DNA from: Pseudarthrobacter cellobiosi
GTDB taxonomy: Bacteria > Actinomycetota > Actinomycetes > Actinomycetales > Micrococcaceae
Direction of reading: 5' to 3'
Assembly: GCF_023913755.1 (NCBI RefSeq)
Contig: NZ_JAMXBJ010000049.1
Location: 235,925-299,924 of the forward strand
DNA: 64,000 nucleotides
Shown: in pieces, positions 17,244-26,084 of the stretch
How the letters are laid out: each line of letters opens with the position of its first letter
How positions within the stretch are numbered: the first letter of the stretch is position 1
Made by a program: the position numbers and the translations under genes
Notes under the pieces: model-generated
Seen by the model: the letters and a program-made list of their open reading frames with translations, nothing else
Database searches by the model: none
Told to the model about the DNA's origin: nothing

Positions 17244-18110
17244 TCAGTTCAGCGGCCGGCCGGCAATCCGTTCCAGTCGGGCGATCCGCTCCTTCATCGG
17301 CGGGTGCGTGGCGAACAGCTTGGTCATCGCCCCGCCGCGGAACGGGTTGGCGATCATCAGGTGCGAGGTGTTGACCAGCTTCTGCTCCTGCGGCAGCGGC
17401 GCGATCCTGACCCCCTGCTCAATCTTGCGCAGGGCTGAGGCGAGCGCCAGCGGATCGCCCGTGAGCTGCGAACCGTCCTCGTCGGCGTCGTACTCCCTGG
17501 TCCTGGAGATGGCCAGCTGGATGAGCGAGGCGGCAAACGGCGCCAAAAGCGCCATCGCCAGCATGGCCAGCGGGTTGGAGTTGCGCCGGTCTCCGCCGAA
17601 GAAAAGCAGCATCTGGCCCACGGATGTGATGACGCCGGCCACTGCGGCTGCCACCGAGGACGTGAGGATGTCCCGGTTGTACACGTGCATCAGCTCGTGC
17701 CCCAGGACCCCGCGCAGCTCGCGGGCGTCCAGCAGCTGCAGGATCCCTTCGGTGCAGCACACGGCGGCGTTTTTGGGATTCCGGCCGGTGGCGAACGCGT
17801 TCGGGTTCATGGTGGGTGAGAGGTAGATGCGGGGCATCGGCTGGTTGGCCCGGACGGAGAGCTCCCGGACAATCTGGTAGAGCTGTGGCGCCTGGGCCTC
17901 CGTGACGGGGTAGGCCTGCATGGAACGGATGGCGATCTTGTCGCTGTTCCAGTAGCCGTACGCGGTGGTGGCCACGCCGATCAGGGCCATGATCCAGATG
18001 GGCGCTGAGCTCCGGGTATTGATCCCGATCAGTCCGCCCAGGCCCAGGAGCACCGCCCACAGGACGCCGAAGAGCGCCGCAGTTTTCAGGCCGTTGTAAT
18101 GCTTGTGCAC
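17244..18110 (-). CDS. htpX: Zinc metalloprotease HtpX
   Basis: A 288-residue M48-family membrane protease. The zinc site is GHELMHVYNRD (HEXXH, about residue 137), with the third ligand Glu in SRTREYDADEDG. Hydrophobic segments near residues 8-30, 35-52, 150-170 and 180-195 match HtpX topology; the active site faces the cytosol. It degrades misfolded membrane proteins. The GTG start at 18110 is chosen because GGAGG stands seven bases before it; a GTG two codons earlier is too close to that site. Confidence 0.93.
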   Translation of the reverse strand: MHKHYNGLKTAALFGVLWAVLLGLGGLIGINTRSSAPIWIMALIGVATTAYGYWNSDKIAIRSMQAYPVTEAQAPQLYQIVRELSVRANQPMPRIYLSPTMNPNAFATGRNPKNAAVCCTEGILQLLDARELRGVLGHELMHVYNRDILTSSVAAAVAGVITSVGQMLLFFGGDRRNSNPLAMLAMALLAPFAASLIQLAISRTREYDADEDGSQLTGDPLALASALRKIEQGVRIAPLPQEQKLVNTSHLMIANPFRGGAMTKLFATHPPMKERIARLERIAGRPLN

Positions 18111-18175
18111 GTCCACTCCTCCACGTCGCCCTGGCAAAGTTGCCAAACAAGGCATTGACCCAACAAGACATGGCC

Positions 18176-19447
18176 CTATGGCACCGGGTCGCGGGCATCG
18201 TACTTCCGGAAGCCCGGCTGCAGCTGTGCCGCCAGCCAGGCCACCGCGATGCACAAAACCCCGCCCAGAAGCAGGACCCAGCCCTCACTCAGAATCTTAG
18301 TCCCGCCGCCTGCCAGCAGGTCACCCACGCGCGGGCCGCCGGCCACCACCACAATGAAGACGCCCTGGAGCCGTCCCCGGAGGTGGTCCGGCGCGGCGGC
18401 CTGCAGGATGGTGTTACGGAAGACGGCACTGATGGAGTCTGCGATTCCTGCCAGGGCACAGCACACAGCCGCCGGGACCAGCCAAACTGTGGCCCCGCCG
18501 TCGTCCGTCCGTCCTGCCAGGAGCACCACCGCGCCGAAGCCGGCAATGGAGGCGCCCCAGCCCATCACCGACCACACCACGGCACTCCCCTGCCACCGGA
18601 CATGGCCCAGCGGCCCCGAAAACAGGCCGGCCAAGAATGCGCCCACCGCGCTGGAGGCCAGCAGGATGCCCACCGTGGTTTCGCCGCCGCCGATCATCAG
18701 CGCACCGATGGCGGGCATCAGCGCGCGCGGCTGGGCGAGGATCATGGCCACGAGGTCGATGATGAAGGTCATCCGCAGGTTGGGCCGGTTGCCCAGGAAC
18801 CGGAACCCTTCGATGACAGACCGGATTCCGGCCCGCCCGGCGCTTCCTGAGGGAGGCATGGATGGGAGCCTGAAGACTGCCCAGAGCACAAAGGCGAAGC
18901 TGATGAAGTCGATGGTGTAGGTCCAGCCGAAGCCCACCCACGCCACCAGCAGGCCCGCCAGCAGGGGTCCCACGGTCATGGCCAGACCGAACGACATCAT
19001 GCTGAGTGCGTTGGCCGCGGGAAGCAGTTCCTTGCGGATGAGCGTGGGAATGATGGCACTGCGTGCCGGCTGGTTGATGGCCTGGGCGCCGCTTTGCAGC
19101 GCCACCAGAAGGTAAAGGACCCAGACGTTTCCCAGCTGCAGCCAGGACTGCAGCGCGATCAGGCCGGTGGTCAGCCACAGGACAGAGGTTGCCAGGAGCG
19201 CCACCGTGCGGCGGTTGTGGGAGTCGGCGATGGACCCGCCCAGCAGGCCGCCGAACACCAGCGGCACCAGGGCGAACACACCCAGCAGGCCCACATAGAA
19301 ACTGTCCTGCGTGAGCCGGTACACCTCCAGGCTCACGGCCACCAGCGTGAGCTGGCTCCCCACGGCCGAAACGGCGGAACCCAGCCAGAGCCGGCGGAAG
19401 GCCGGGCTCTCCCTGAGCGGTGTGATGTCGGCCAGCAGTTTCCCCAC
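18176..19447 (-). CDS. MFS transporter (EntS-like exporter family)
   Basis: A 423-residue major facilitator protein with 12 predicted membrane segments. It begins LRESPAFRRLWLGSAVSAVG, and the loop 2-3 motif GGSIADSHNRRTVALLATS is present; the N-half ends QAINQPARSAIIPTLI, a stretch common to the MFS_3 / EntS group of siderophore and drug exporters. GTG start. It lies upstream (on the opposite strand) of the Fur-catalase block, which hints at metal or stress linkage, but the cargo is not predictable. Confidence 0.88.
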   Translation of the reverse strand: MGKLLADITPLRESPAFRRLWLGSAVSAVGSQLTLVAVSLEVYRLTQDSFYVGLLGVFALVPLVFGGLLGGSIADSHNRRTVALLATSVLWLTTGLIALQSWLQLGNVWVLYLLVALQSGAQAINQPARSAIIPTLIRKELLPAANALSMMSFGLAMTVGPLLAGLLVAWVGFGWTYTIDFISFAFVLWAVFRLPSMPPSGSAGRAGIRSVIEGFRFLGNRPNLRMTFIIDLVAMILAQPRALMPAIGALMIGGGETTVGILLASSAVGAFLAGLFSGPLGHVRWQGSAVVWSVMGWGASIAGFGAVVLLAGRTDDGGATVWLVPAAVCCALAGIADSISAVFRNTILQAAAPDHLRGRLQGVFIVVVAGGPRVGDLLAGGGTKILSEGWVLLLGGVLCIAVAWLAAQLQPGFRKYDARDPVP

Positions 19448-19525
19448 CCTGCAACCCTAATGGCGCAGCAGTGTCCTGTTCTGTCACACGATTGGTATCC
19501 TCAGGCGGGGGAAAGGAGTTGGCGT

Positions 19526-20287
19526 ATGAATGTGTCCAGGCGGCTGCTTTTTGCCTCGGCTTGCTGGGAGATTGCCCGGCCCCGGACTGCCCTGAACGCC
19601 GGCCATCTCCTGATCCGGCTCACGAACCCGGCCATCGCGTTCGATCTCCGCTCGGCCACGGACTGGCTGCACTGCCACAACATTGCGCGGCAGGCCCTCG
19701 CCGATGTTCTGGGCGCCAGCCGCTGCACGGTGGTGTTTGCGCACCAGTGGCACCCCATCGGGGCAGCCATCGGCGAGCCGGAGGCTGAGTCCTCCACCCC
19801 CACGTTCCATGTGTTCGGGCGCTGGGACGCCGAGCCGGTCACGCCCGGCGAACAGCTGCGCCTTCCCGTTCAGCGCCGCGTGCCGGCCGCAGCGGACGAG
19901 CTCAAAGAGTACGACGGCGGCCTCCGCTCCGCCCTGCGCCGGCTGGCTGTTGAGCGCCCGGCGGAGCCCGTCCCGCCGGTGGACGACACCCTCCCGGAAC
20001 TCACTGCCAGTGCCCCGAAATTCAAGGCCGGTGCGCACCACACGGTGCTCGCGCCGGTGCTTCCGCCGGCGCCGGGCGACGGCCTGACACCCGGCCACCT
20101 GCTGGCGCTGGCCGCCGCCGTCGACGGCCTGACAGCCCGCCCCGGCGTGACCGGGCTGAGCTGTGTGGTGCCGGAGCCCGGACCAGGCGGCCAGGAAGTC
20201 CATGCCATGGGCCGCTCGGCAGGAGAATCCCTCAACCCCATGCAGGAATTCCTGGATCTGCCGAAGGTAAGCCAAGCCTTATTGTGA
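19526..20287 (+). CDS. Conserved-looking hypothetical protein
   Basis: A 253-residue protein of unknown family. It begins MNVSRRLLFASACWEIARPR and has a segment IRLTNPAIAFDLRSATDWLH, followed by FAHQWHPIGAAIGEPEAES; the second half is Pro-rich with GDGLTPGHLLALAAAVDGL. No signal peptide or membrane helix is obvious. AAAGGAG stands seven bases before the ATG, which argues for a real gene. Its stop lies inside the palindrome before the Fur-family gene, 31 bases from that start, so it may be co-transcribed. I cannot assign a function. Confidence 0.65.
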   Translation: MNVSRRLLFASACWEIARPRTALNAGHLLIRLTNPAIAFDLRSATDWLHCHNIARQALADVLGASRCTVVFAHQWHPIGAAIGEPEAESSTPTFHVFGRWDAEPVTPGEQLRLPVQRRVPAAADELKEYDGGLRSALRRLAVERPAEPVPPVDDTLPELTASAPKFKAGAHHTVLAPVLPPAPGDGLTPGHLLALAAAVDGLTARPGVTGLSCVVPEPGPGGQEVHAMGRSAGESLNPMQEFLDLPKVSQALL

Positions 20288-20302
20288 TCGACTCATAATA
20301 AG
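20278..20302. promoter_or_regulatory. Fur/PerR-type operator before the regulator and catalase genes
   Basis: CTTATTGTGA and TCATAATAAG are inverted 10-base arms with one mismatch around TCGAC. The A/T-rich TTATNNTGA-like arms resemble Fur-family (Fur, PerR, FurA) boxes. It ends 16 bases before the regulator's ATG, fitting autorepression of the fur-katA unit under peroxide or iron control. Confidence 0.7.
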
Positions 20303-20317
20303 TGCTTCAATAGAGGC

Positions 20318-20788
20318 ATGACGGAACACTCTGGCGGCCACGATGCATGGGCTGCCGCCCTGCGTGCCCACGGCCGCCGGGTGACCAAACAGCGGCTCGC
20401 CGTGCTGACCGCCGTCGAACATCACCCGCACTCCGCCGCGGAGAGCATCCTCGCCGCCGCGCGCACCGAACTTCCGGAGCTGACCGCGCAATCGGTATAC
20501 GTGGTCCTCGGCGACCTGACCGATCTGCACATGCTGCGCCGCTTCGAGCCGCCGCATTCTCCCGCCCTGTACGAGACCCGCGTCGGTGACAACCACCACC
20601 ACGCCATCTGCATCAGCTGCGGCCGCGTGGAGGACGTCGAATGCGCCGTCGGGCACGCGCCCTGCCTCACGCCGCACTGGGATGCGAACTCCAAGCCGAT
20701 GACCATCCAGATCGCCGACGTGATGTACCAGGGCATCTGCCAGGACTGCCAAGAGTCCCAAAAACTTCCTTCTGAACGTCCCAAATAA
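20318..20788 (+). CDS. Fur-family transcriptional regulator (FurA/PerR-like)
   Basis: A 156-residue regulator: N-terminal winged helix (RVTKQRLAVLTAVEHHPHSA to TAQSVYVVLGDLTDLHMLRR) and C-terminal dimer/metal domain with the His cluster GDNHHHAICISCGRVEDVEC. Two CxxC pairs (CISC and CQDC near the end) form the structural zinc site. The catalase gene follows by 18 bases, an arrangement typical of peroxide-sensing FurA/CatR/PerR proteins, so H2O2-responsive repression is inferred. Operator at 20278. Confidence 0.9.
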   Translation: MTEHSGGHDAWAAALRAHGRRVTKQRLAVLTAVEHHPHSAAESILAAARTELPELTAQSVYVVLGDLTDLHMLRRFEPPHSPALYETRVGDNHHHAICISCGRVEDVECAVGHAPCLTPHWDANSKPMTIQIADVMYQGICQDCQESQKLPSERPK

Positions 20789-20806
20789 TCGAGAAATAGG
20801 AGAAAA

Positions 20807-22294
20807 ATGACTGCGAACATCTCTACAACCCAGTCCGGCGCGCCCGTCACCTCTGACGCGCACGCACAGTCCGTCGGCGCCGACGGCGCCATCATCCTCA
20901 CGGACCACTACCTGATCGAAAAGCTCGCCCAGTTCAACCGCGAGCGCGTGCCGGAGCGCGTAGTGCACGCCAAGGGCGGCGGCGCGTTCGGTACTTTCAA
21001 GGCCACCTCGGACATCTCCAAGTACACCAAGGCCGCGTTCCTGCAGCCGGGCGTCGAGACCGAGATGCTGATCCGTTTCTCCTCCGTCGCCGGTGAAGCA
21101 GGCTCCCCGGACACCTGGCGCGACCCCCGCGGTTTCGCCGTCAAGTTCTACACCTCCGAGGGCAACTACGACCTCGTGGGCAACAACACCCCCGTCTTCT
21201 TCATCCGCGACGGCATCAAGTTCCCGGACTTCATCCACTCCCAGAAGCGCCTCCCGGGCACCCACCTGCGCGACGCCGACATGCAGTGGGACTTCTGGAC
21301 CCTGTCCCCCGAGTCCGCACACCAGGTCACCTGGCTCATGGGCGACCGTGGCCTGCCGGCCTCCTGGCGTGAAATGCAGGGCTACGGCTCGCACACCTAC
21401 CAGTGGATCAACGCCGCGGGCGAGCGCTTCTGGGTCAAGTACCACTTCAAGTCCAACCAGGGCGTCAAGACCATCTCCGGCGACCAGGCCGAAGAGCTGG
21501 CCGGCTCGGACGCGGACTTCTACATCCGCGACCTGCAGGACAACATCGCCGAGGGCAACTTCCCGTCCTGGGAACTGCACGTCCAGGTCATGCCGTACGA
21601 AGACGCCAAGGGCTACCGCTTCAACCCGTTCGACCTCACCAAGGTGTGGCCGCACTCGGACTACCCGCTGATCCACGTGGGCACCATGGAGCTGAACAAG
21701 AACCCGGAGAACTACTTCGCGCAGATCGAGCAGGCCACCTTCGCGCCGTCGAACTTCGTGCCGGGCATCGCCGCCTCCCCGGACAAGATGCTGCAGGCCC
21801 GTATCTTCTCCTACGCCGACGCACACCGCTACCGCGTGGGCACCAACCATGCGCAGATCCCGGTGAACCAGCCGAAGAACCAGGTCAACAACTACAGCCA
21901 GGACGGCGCCGGGCGTTACCACTTCAACGCCCCGTCCGTACCGGTTTACGCCCCCAACTCCTTCAACGGCCCTGCAGCCGTTGAGCCGGCTTCCCCGGCC
22001 GGCGGCTGGGAGAACGACGGCGAGCTCACGCTCTCCGCACACTCCCTCCACGCCGAGGACGGCGACTTCGGCCAGGCCGGCACCCTGTACCGCGAGGTGT
22101 TCGACGACGGCGCCAAGGCCCGTCTGCTGGACACCATCACCGGTGCGGTGGGCGGCGTGAAGAACGCCGAAATCAAGGAACGCGCCATCCAGTACTGGAC
22201 CAACGTGGATGCCGAACTCGGCGCCAAGCTGCGAGCCAACCTCGGTGCGGGCTCCACTGACTCCGCTGCCGAGGCTGCCAACAAGATCGGCTGA
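20807..22294 (+). CDS. katA: Catalase (monofunctional heme catalase)
   Basis: A 495-residue small-subunit (clade 3) heme catalase that splits hydrogen peroxide. The catalytic His is in ERVVHAKGGGAFG (about residue 50); the Asn is in YDLVGNNTPVFFIRD; and the proximal heme tyrosine is in RIFSYADAHRYRVG. TAGGAGAAAA precedes the ATG. It is in one unit with the Fur-type regulator and ends at a strong terminator (22327). Confidence 0.97.
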   Translation: MTANISTTQSGAPVTSDAHAQSVGADGAIILTDHYLIEKLAQFNRERVPERVVHAKGGGAFGTFKATSDISKYTKAAFLQPGVETEMLIRFSSVAGEAGSPDTWRDPRGFAVKFYTSEGNYDLVGNNTPVFFIRDGIKFPDFIHSQKRLPGTHLRDADMQWDFWTLSPESAHQVTWLMGDRGLPASWREMQGYGSHTYQWINAAGERFWVKYHFKSNQGVKTISGDQAEELAGSDADFYIRDLQDNIAEGNFPSWELHVQVMPYEDAKGYRFNPFDLTKVWPHSDYPLIHVGTMELNKNPENYFAQIEQATFAPSNFVPGIAASPDKMLQARIFSYADAHRYRVGTNHAQIPVNQPKNQVNNYSQDGAGRYHFNAPSVPVYAPNSFNGPAAVEPASPAGGWENDGELTLSAHSLHAEDGDFGQAGTLYREVFDDGAKARLLDTITGAVGGVKNAEIKERAIQYWTNVDAELGAKLRANLGAGSTDSAAEAANKIG

Positions 22295-22326
22295 TTCGCC
22301 ACCTGCGGCCCTTGGGCCACAACACG

Positions 22327-22361
22327 AACACCCCGCCACGGATTTTCCGTGGCGGGGTGTT
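22327..22361 (+). terminator. Rho-independent terminator after katA
   Basis: AACACCCCGCCACGG pairs perfectly (15 bp) with CCGTGGCGGGGTGTT around ATTTT, followed by TTCTG. On the minus strand it can also end the ABC operon that stops at 22381. Confidence 0.9.
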
Positions 22362-22380
22362 TCTGTTGTTGCCGTCAGGG

Positions 22381-23235
22381 CTACGCGACGTCCGGGCGGC
22401 CCGCCGGCGCCGAGCCTGCCGCCGCGGGCCGGTGGCCCTTCTTGGCGAGCTGGATCTGCTCGTACACGTGGTGGCGGAGATCGGTGAAGCGCGGCAGTGC
22501 CCTGGTATTGAGCTGGTCCCGGTCGTCGGGGAGGTCGATCACGATGTCCTCTTGGATGACTGTCGGAGAGGACGACAGGATGATGACGCGTTCGCCGAGG
22601 TAGATGGATTCGTCGATGTCGTGGGTGACGAAGAGCACGGTCACACCGAGCTTCTTCCAGACCACCCGGATCAAGTCCTCCAGGTCCGCCCGGGTCTGTG
22701 CGTCTACGGCGGCGAACGGCTCGTCCATCAGCAGCACCTCGGGCTGATAGGCGATGGCGCGCGCGATCGCCACGCGCTGCTGCATGCCGCCAGAGAGCTG
22801 CCAGGGGTAGGACCGCGGAACATGGGACAGGCCCACGGCCTCGAGGGCCTCGTCCACGAGCCTGTCGCGTTCCGCCTTGGACACGCCCTGGTTCTTCAGC
22901 GGCAGATCCACGTTTTCCCGGACCCGCATCCAGGGGAACAGCGACCTGCCGTATTCCTGGAACACCACGGCCATCTTCTTCGGCGGCCCGGACACGCGTT
23001 TGCCGTCAAGGAGAACCTCGCCCTCGGTGGGGGCCATCAACCCGGAGATGCACTTCAGGAGTGTCGTCTTGCCGGAGCCGGAGGGGCCCACGAGGCAGGC
23101 CAGCTCGCCAGCCCGCAGATCGAAGGTGAGGTTACGCACCGCTTCGATGTCGCCGCCGTCGGTCTGGTACACCTTCTTCAGGCTGCGGACGGAGAGCATC
23201 GCCTCCGTGGCCGGGCGGGTGGAGTCAGGCTGCAT
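22381..23235 (-). CDS. ABC importer ATPase (SsuB/TauB type)
   Basis: A 284-residue ATPase of the nitrate/sulfonate/taurine class. Walker A is GPSGSGKTTLLKCI (about residue 52), the Q-loop is VFQEYGRSLFPWM, the signature is LSGGMQQRVAIARAI, Walker B is VLLMDEPFAAVDAQTR, and the H-loop is FVTHDIDESIYLG. It is the last gene of a four-gene operon and overlaps the preceding permease gene by 11 bases. Confidence 0.93.
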   Translation of the reverse strand: MQPDSTRPATEAMLSVRSLKKVYQTDGGDIEAVRNLTFDLRAGELACLVGPSGSGKTTLLKCISGLMAPTEGEVLLDGKRVSGPPKKMAVVFQEYGRSLFPWMRVRENVDLPLKNQGVSKAERDRLVDEALEAVGLSHVPRSYPWQLSGGMQQRVAIARAIAYQPEVLLMDEPFAAVDAQTRADLEDLIRVVWKKLGVTVLFVTHDIDESIYLGERVIILSSSPTVIQEDIVIDLPDDRDQLNTRALPRFTDLRHHVYEQIQLAKKGHRPAAAGSAPAGRPDVA

Positions 23236-23998
23236 TTTCTACCTCTTTCTGGCCGTGGTACCAGCGCAGGATGTTCCGCTCGGCCCACTGGAAGATGAAC
23301 GACATGGCCACGCCCAGCAGACCGAGCACCACGATGCCGGACCACATTTCCGGGATGGCGAAGGAGCGCTGGAACTGGACGATGGTGAAGCCAAGCCCCG
23401 AGGACGAGGCGAACATTTCGGAGATGACCATCAGAATCAGCCCGAGGGACAGTGACTGGCGCACGCCAGCCATGATCTGCGGACTGGCCGAAGGCAGCAC
23501 CAGATACCTGATCCGGGCCCAGCCGTTGATGCCGTAGGTGTGAGCCGAATCCGAGAGCACCCCGTCGACGGCGCGGACCCCTTCGATGGTGTTCAGCAGG
23601 ACCGGCCAGACACAGCCGGAAATGATGACCGCCACCTTCATGGAGTCCGTGATCCCCATCAGCAGGATCAGGACCGGGACCAGGACTGGCGGTGGGATGG
23701 CGCGGAAGAACTCCAGTGTCGGTTCCAGCAGGGCACGGAGCCATCTGACCGAGCCGATCAGGACCCCGCCTACGACGCCGATCACGATCGCCGCGGTGAC
23801 GCCGACCAGGAGCCGGCCGATGCTGGGCAGCACATCGGAGAAGAAGCGTGGGCCGAACCAGACCTCGCCGAATTTCGCCACGAGGGCGGCTGGGGTGGGG
23901 ACAAAGAAGTTGACCGTCCCGAGGGTTGAGGCCCACCAGAGCAGGACCAGCAGGATGGGCAGCGCCAGCACGTAGCCGAGGGTCTTCAGGGCTTTCAT
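23225..23998 (-). CDS. ABC importer permease 2 (SsuC type)
   Basis: A 257-residue inner-membrane permease with six hydrophobic segments and the BPD_transp_1 coupling motif region GINGWARIRYLVLPSASPQI (EAA loop, about residue 170). Start ATG overlaps the previous permease stop by four bases. It differs in sequence from the other permease of this operon, so the importer is probably a heterodimer. Confidence 0.9.
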   Translation of the reverse strand: MKALKTLGYVLALPILLVLLWWASTLGTVNFFVPTPAALVAKFGEVWFGPRFFSDVLPSIGRLLVGVTAAIVIGVVGGVLIGSVRWLRALLEPTLEFFRAIPPPVLVPVLILLMGITDSMKVAVIISGCVWPVLLNTIEGVRAVDGVLSDSAHTYGINGWARIRYLVLPSASPQIMAGVRQSLSLGLILMVISEMFASSSGLGFTIVQFQRSFAIPEMWSGIVVLGLLGVAMSFIFQWAERNILRWYHGQKEVENAA

Positions 23999-24837
23999 AC
24001 GATCACCTCAGAACGGACGGAGGAGTGCCAGGCCAGCGTCTTCTTCTCGATGAAGCGCATCAGGACGTTGATCAGCACGCCGATCAGTCCGGTGGCCAGC
24101 ACGAGGGCATACATGCCGGAGATGGCACCGCCGGACTGGGCGAGGGCGATTTCACGGCCCAGGCCCGGCGAGCCGATCACCAGTTCCGCCGTGATGGCCA
24201 GGACCAGCGCCACCGTTGCGGCAAGCCGGACGCCGGTCATCAGGTAGGGCAGGGCGGTGGGGAAAACGACGTAGCGGATCCGCGCCATCCGGCCCAGGCC
24301 GTAGGTCTTTGCGGTGTTGTTGGCCACCATGTCGACATCGGCCACCCCGTAGAGGACCTGGATCAGCACCTGCCAAAAGGCTGCGTAGGTGATCAGCATT
24401 AGGGACGATTCAATCTTCACGCCGAAGAGCAGCACCGCCAGTGGGATCAGGGCCACTGACGGGATGGGCCGCAGGAACTCCACCGTGGAGTTGGTCGCCT
24501 TCCGCAGGAAGTCGCTGGAGCCAATGACGAAGCCCAGCAGCACCGCCAGAGCGACGGCGATGAGGAGGCCCAGGAACCAGGCCGTCATGGTTTCGCCGAC
24601 CGAGATCCAGAATGCGGTCAGGCCGAAGTCCCGAACCAGCGCCACAATGACCTCGCTGGCCGGAGGGAGGAAACGTTCGTCAATGATGCCCAGGCGGGGA
24701 ATGAGCTCCCACGTGGCCAGGAATCCCGCGATTCCGGCCAGGCCGAGCAACTGTTTTACCGGCAGCTTGCGGACCGACCTGCGGTCCCGTCCCACACGTG
24801 GGGCGGGACCGGTGGAAGCTGAAGCGTGGGAACTCAC
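23995..24837 (-). CDS. ABC importer permease 1 (SsuC type)
   Basis: A 280-residue permease with six hydrophobic segments after a basic cytoplasmic N-terminus (VGRDRRSVRKLPVKQLLG). The coupling loop is TYGLGRMARIRYVVFPTALP. The GTG start overlaps the stop of the binding-protein gene by four bases (GTGA). It is one of two distinct permeases in this operon. Confidence 0.9.
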   Translation of the reverse strand: MSSHASASTGPAPRVGRDRRSVRKLPVKQLLGLAGIAGFLATWELIPRLGIIDERFLPPASEVIVALVRDFGLTAFWISVGETMTAWFLGLLIAVALAVLLGFVIGSSDFLRKATNSTVEFLRPIPSVALIPLAVLLFGVKIESSLMLITYAAFWQVLIQVLYGVADVDMVANNTAKTYGLGRMARIRYVVFPTALPYLMTGVRLAATVALVLAITAELVIGSPGLGREIALAQSGGAISGMYALVLATGLIGVLINVLMRFIEKKTLAWHSSVRSEVIV

Positions 24838-25823
24838 GGGAGGAGGTCACCGGCGTTCGGTGCCTTGGCCAGCGTGCCGTACTTGGCGGCGGCGTCTCCG
24901 AGGGTCTTGAAGGCGTCCTGGTTGAATTCGACGCGGTAGCGCGGCAGGATCATCTTGGCCCGGGTGGCCTCGTCGATCTTGGTGTAGGTGCCCACGATTT
25001 CGCGGACCTCCTGCGGGTTCGCCTGGGCGTACTCAAGGGACTTGTTCATGGCGCGGGTGAACTTCTCCGTCAGCTCGGCCTTGCCCTTGATGGTGTCCAC
25101 CTTGGTGAAATAGCCGGCGATGTCCAGTTCCGGGCTCATCTCGACGAAGTTCGAGGAGACTATCGTGCCGCCTTCGGCCACAGCCACCGAGAGGAAGGGT
25201 TCCAGGATCCATGCTGCGTCCACCTGCTTGTTGGCCAGGGCCGCCGGGGCGTCCGGGAAGGCCACCTCAACAAACTTCACGCCGTTGGGATCGCCGCCGT
25301 CCTTTTCGATGACCGACTTGATGGTGGTGTCGCCGATATTGGCGAGGTTGTTCACCGAGACGGTCTTGCCGGCGAGGTCTTTCGCGGACTGGATACCCGA
25401 CCCGGCCGGGACGACGACGCCGCCGATGTCGTTCCCCTCCTCACCGGTGGTGGACGCTCCATTGGCGACAAACTTCAGGTCGAGACCCTTGTCCTTGGCA
25501 ACCATGACCGAAATCAGGTTGGAGAACGCGAAGTCGAAGCTGCCGCTGACCACGCCCGGGACGATTGCTGCGCCGCCGGTGGCTGTCTGGATGTCCAACT
25601 CCAGGCCCTCATCCTTGAAGAACCCCTGCTTGCTGCCCAGGTAGATCGGTGCGCAGTCCACGATCGGGATAACCCCCACACTGACCTTGGTCAGCTCTCC
25701 GCTCCCGGCTCCACCGGCGGGGGCGGTTCCATTGCCGGTAGAACTCGGCGAACCGGACCCACAGGCTGACAAGCCCAGGACCGATGCTGCGGCAAGCACA
25801 GCGATTACACAACGACGCTTCAT
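24834..25823 (-). CDS. ABC importer substrate-binding lipoprotein (NMT1/SsuA type)
   Basis: A 329-residue lipoprotein: signal MKRRCVIAVLAAASVLGLSA ending in the lipobox LSAC (Cys about residue 21). The mature part follows the NMT1/SsuA pattern: VIPIVDCAPIYLGSKQGFFK, DEGLELDIQTATGG, and a later SAKDLAGKTVSVNNLANIGD. Substrates of this family include alkanesulfonates, taurine, nitrate and pyrimidine or thiamin precursors; none is favoured. First gene of its operon, with AAAGGAG before the ATG. A palindrome lies about 50 bases upstream (25874). Confidence 0.9.
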   Translation of the reverse strand: MKRRCVIAVLAAASVLGLSACGSGSPSSTGNGTAPAGGAGSGELTKVSVGVIPIVDCAPIYLGSKQGFFKDEGLELDIQTATGGAAIVPGVVSGSFDFAFSNLISVMVAKDKGLDLKFVANGASTTGEEGNDIGGVVVPAGSGIQSAKDLAGKTVSVNNLANIGDTTIKSVIEKDGGDPNGVKFVEVAFPDAPAALANKQVDAAWILEPFLSVAVAEGGTIVSSNFVEMSPELDIAGYFTKVDTIKGKAELTEKFTRAMNKSLEYAQANPQEVREIVGTYTKIDEATRAKMILPRYRVEFNQDAFKTLGDAAAKYGTLAKAPNAGDLLP

Positions 25824-25873
25824 GTTCACTCCTTTGTGAAGTGGCATGGGAGTGCGAGGCCCCCACGCCCAGC

Positions 25874-25892
25874 TTGTTCGGTTTCCGAACAA
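25874..25892. promoter_or_regulatory. Palindrome upstream of the ABC import operon
   Basis: TTGTTCGG-TTT-CCGAACAA: perfect 8-base arms with a 3-base centre, 51-69 bases before the start of the binding-protein gene. GTTCG/CGAAC arms are common in operators of IclR-type and related regulators; an IclR-family gene lies about 900 bases away (26774), but linking them is a guess. Confidence 0.55.
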
Positions 25893-26084
25893 ACTTTCGA
25901 ATTAAGTCTGGTTCAGAGGACGCCTGTGGTCAACCGGATCTGGCCATCGTTATCCTCCCGGTACGCGCGTGCCGGATGGTAGAACGACGCGCGGCGCCGC
26001 GCCATGGGGAGGCTGCTGTCCACGCTTTCCACATAGGCGCCTGCCGCTCTGGCCGGGGCTTCCGGCGGCCCCTAGGATCACTGC

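Noticed and set aside
20279..22339. A 686-codon open frame on the minus strand opposite katA
   Set aside because: It is a shadow of the highly GC-biased catalase gene: its translation has no family character, and katA on the plus strand matches catalase along its full length.
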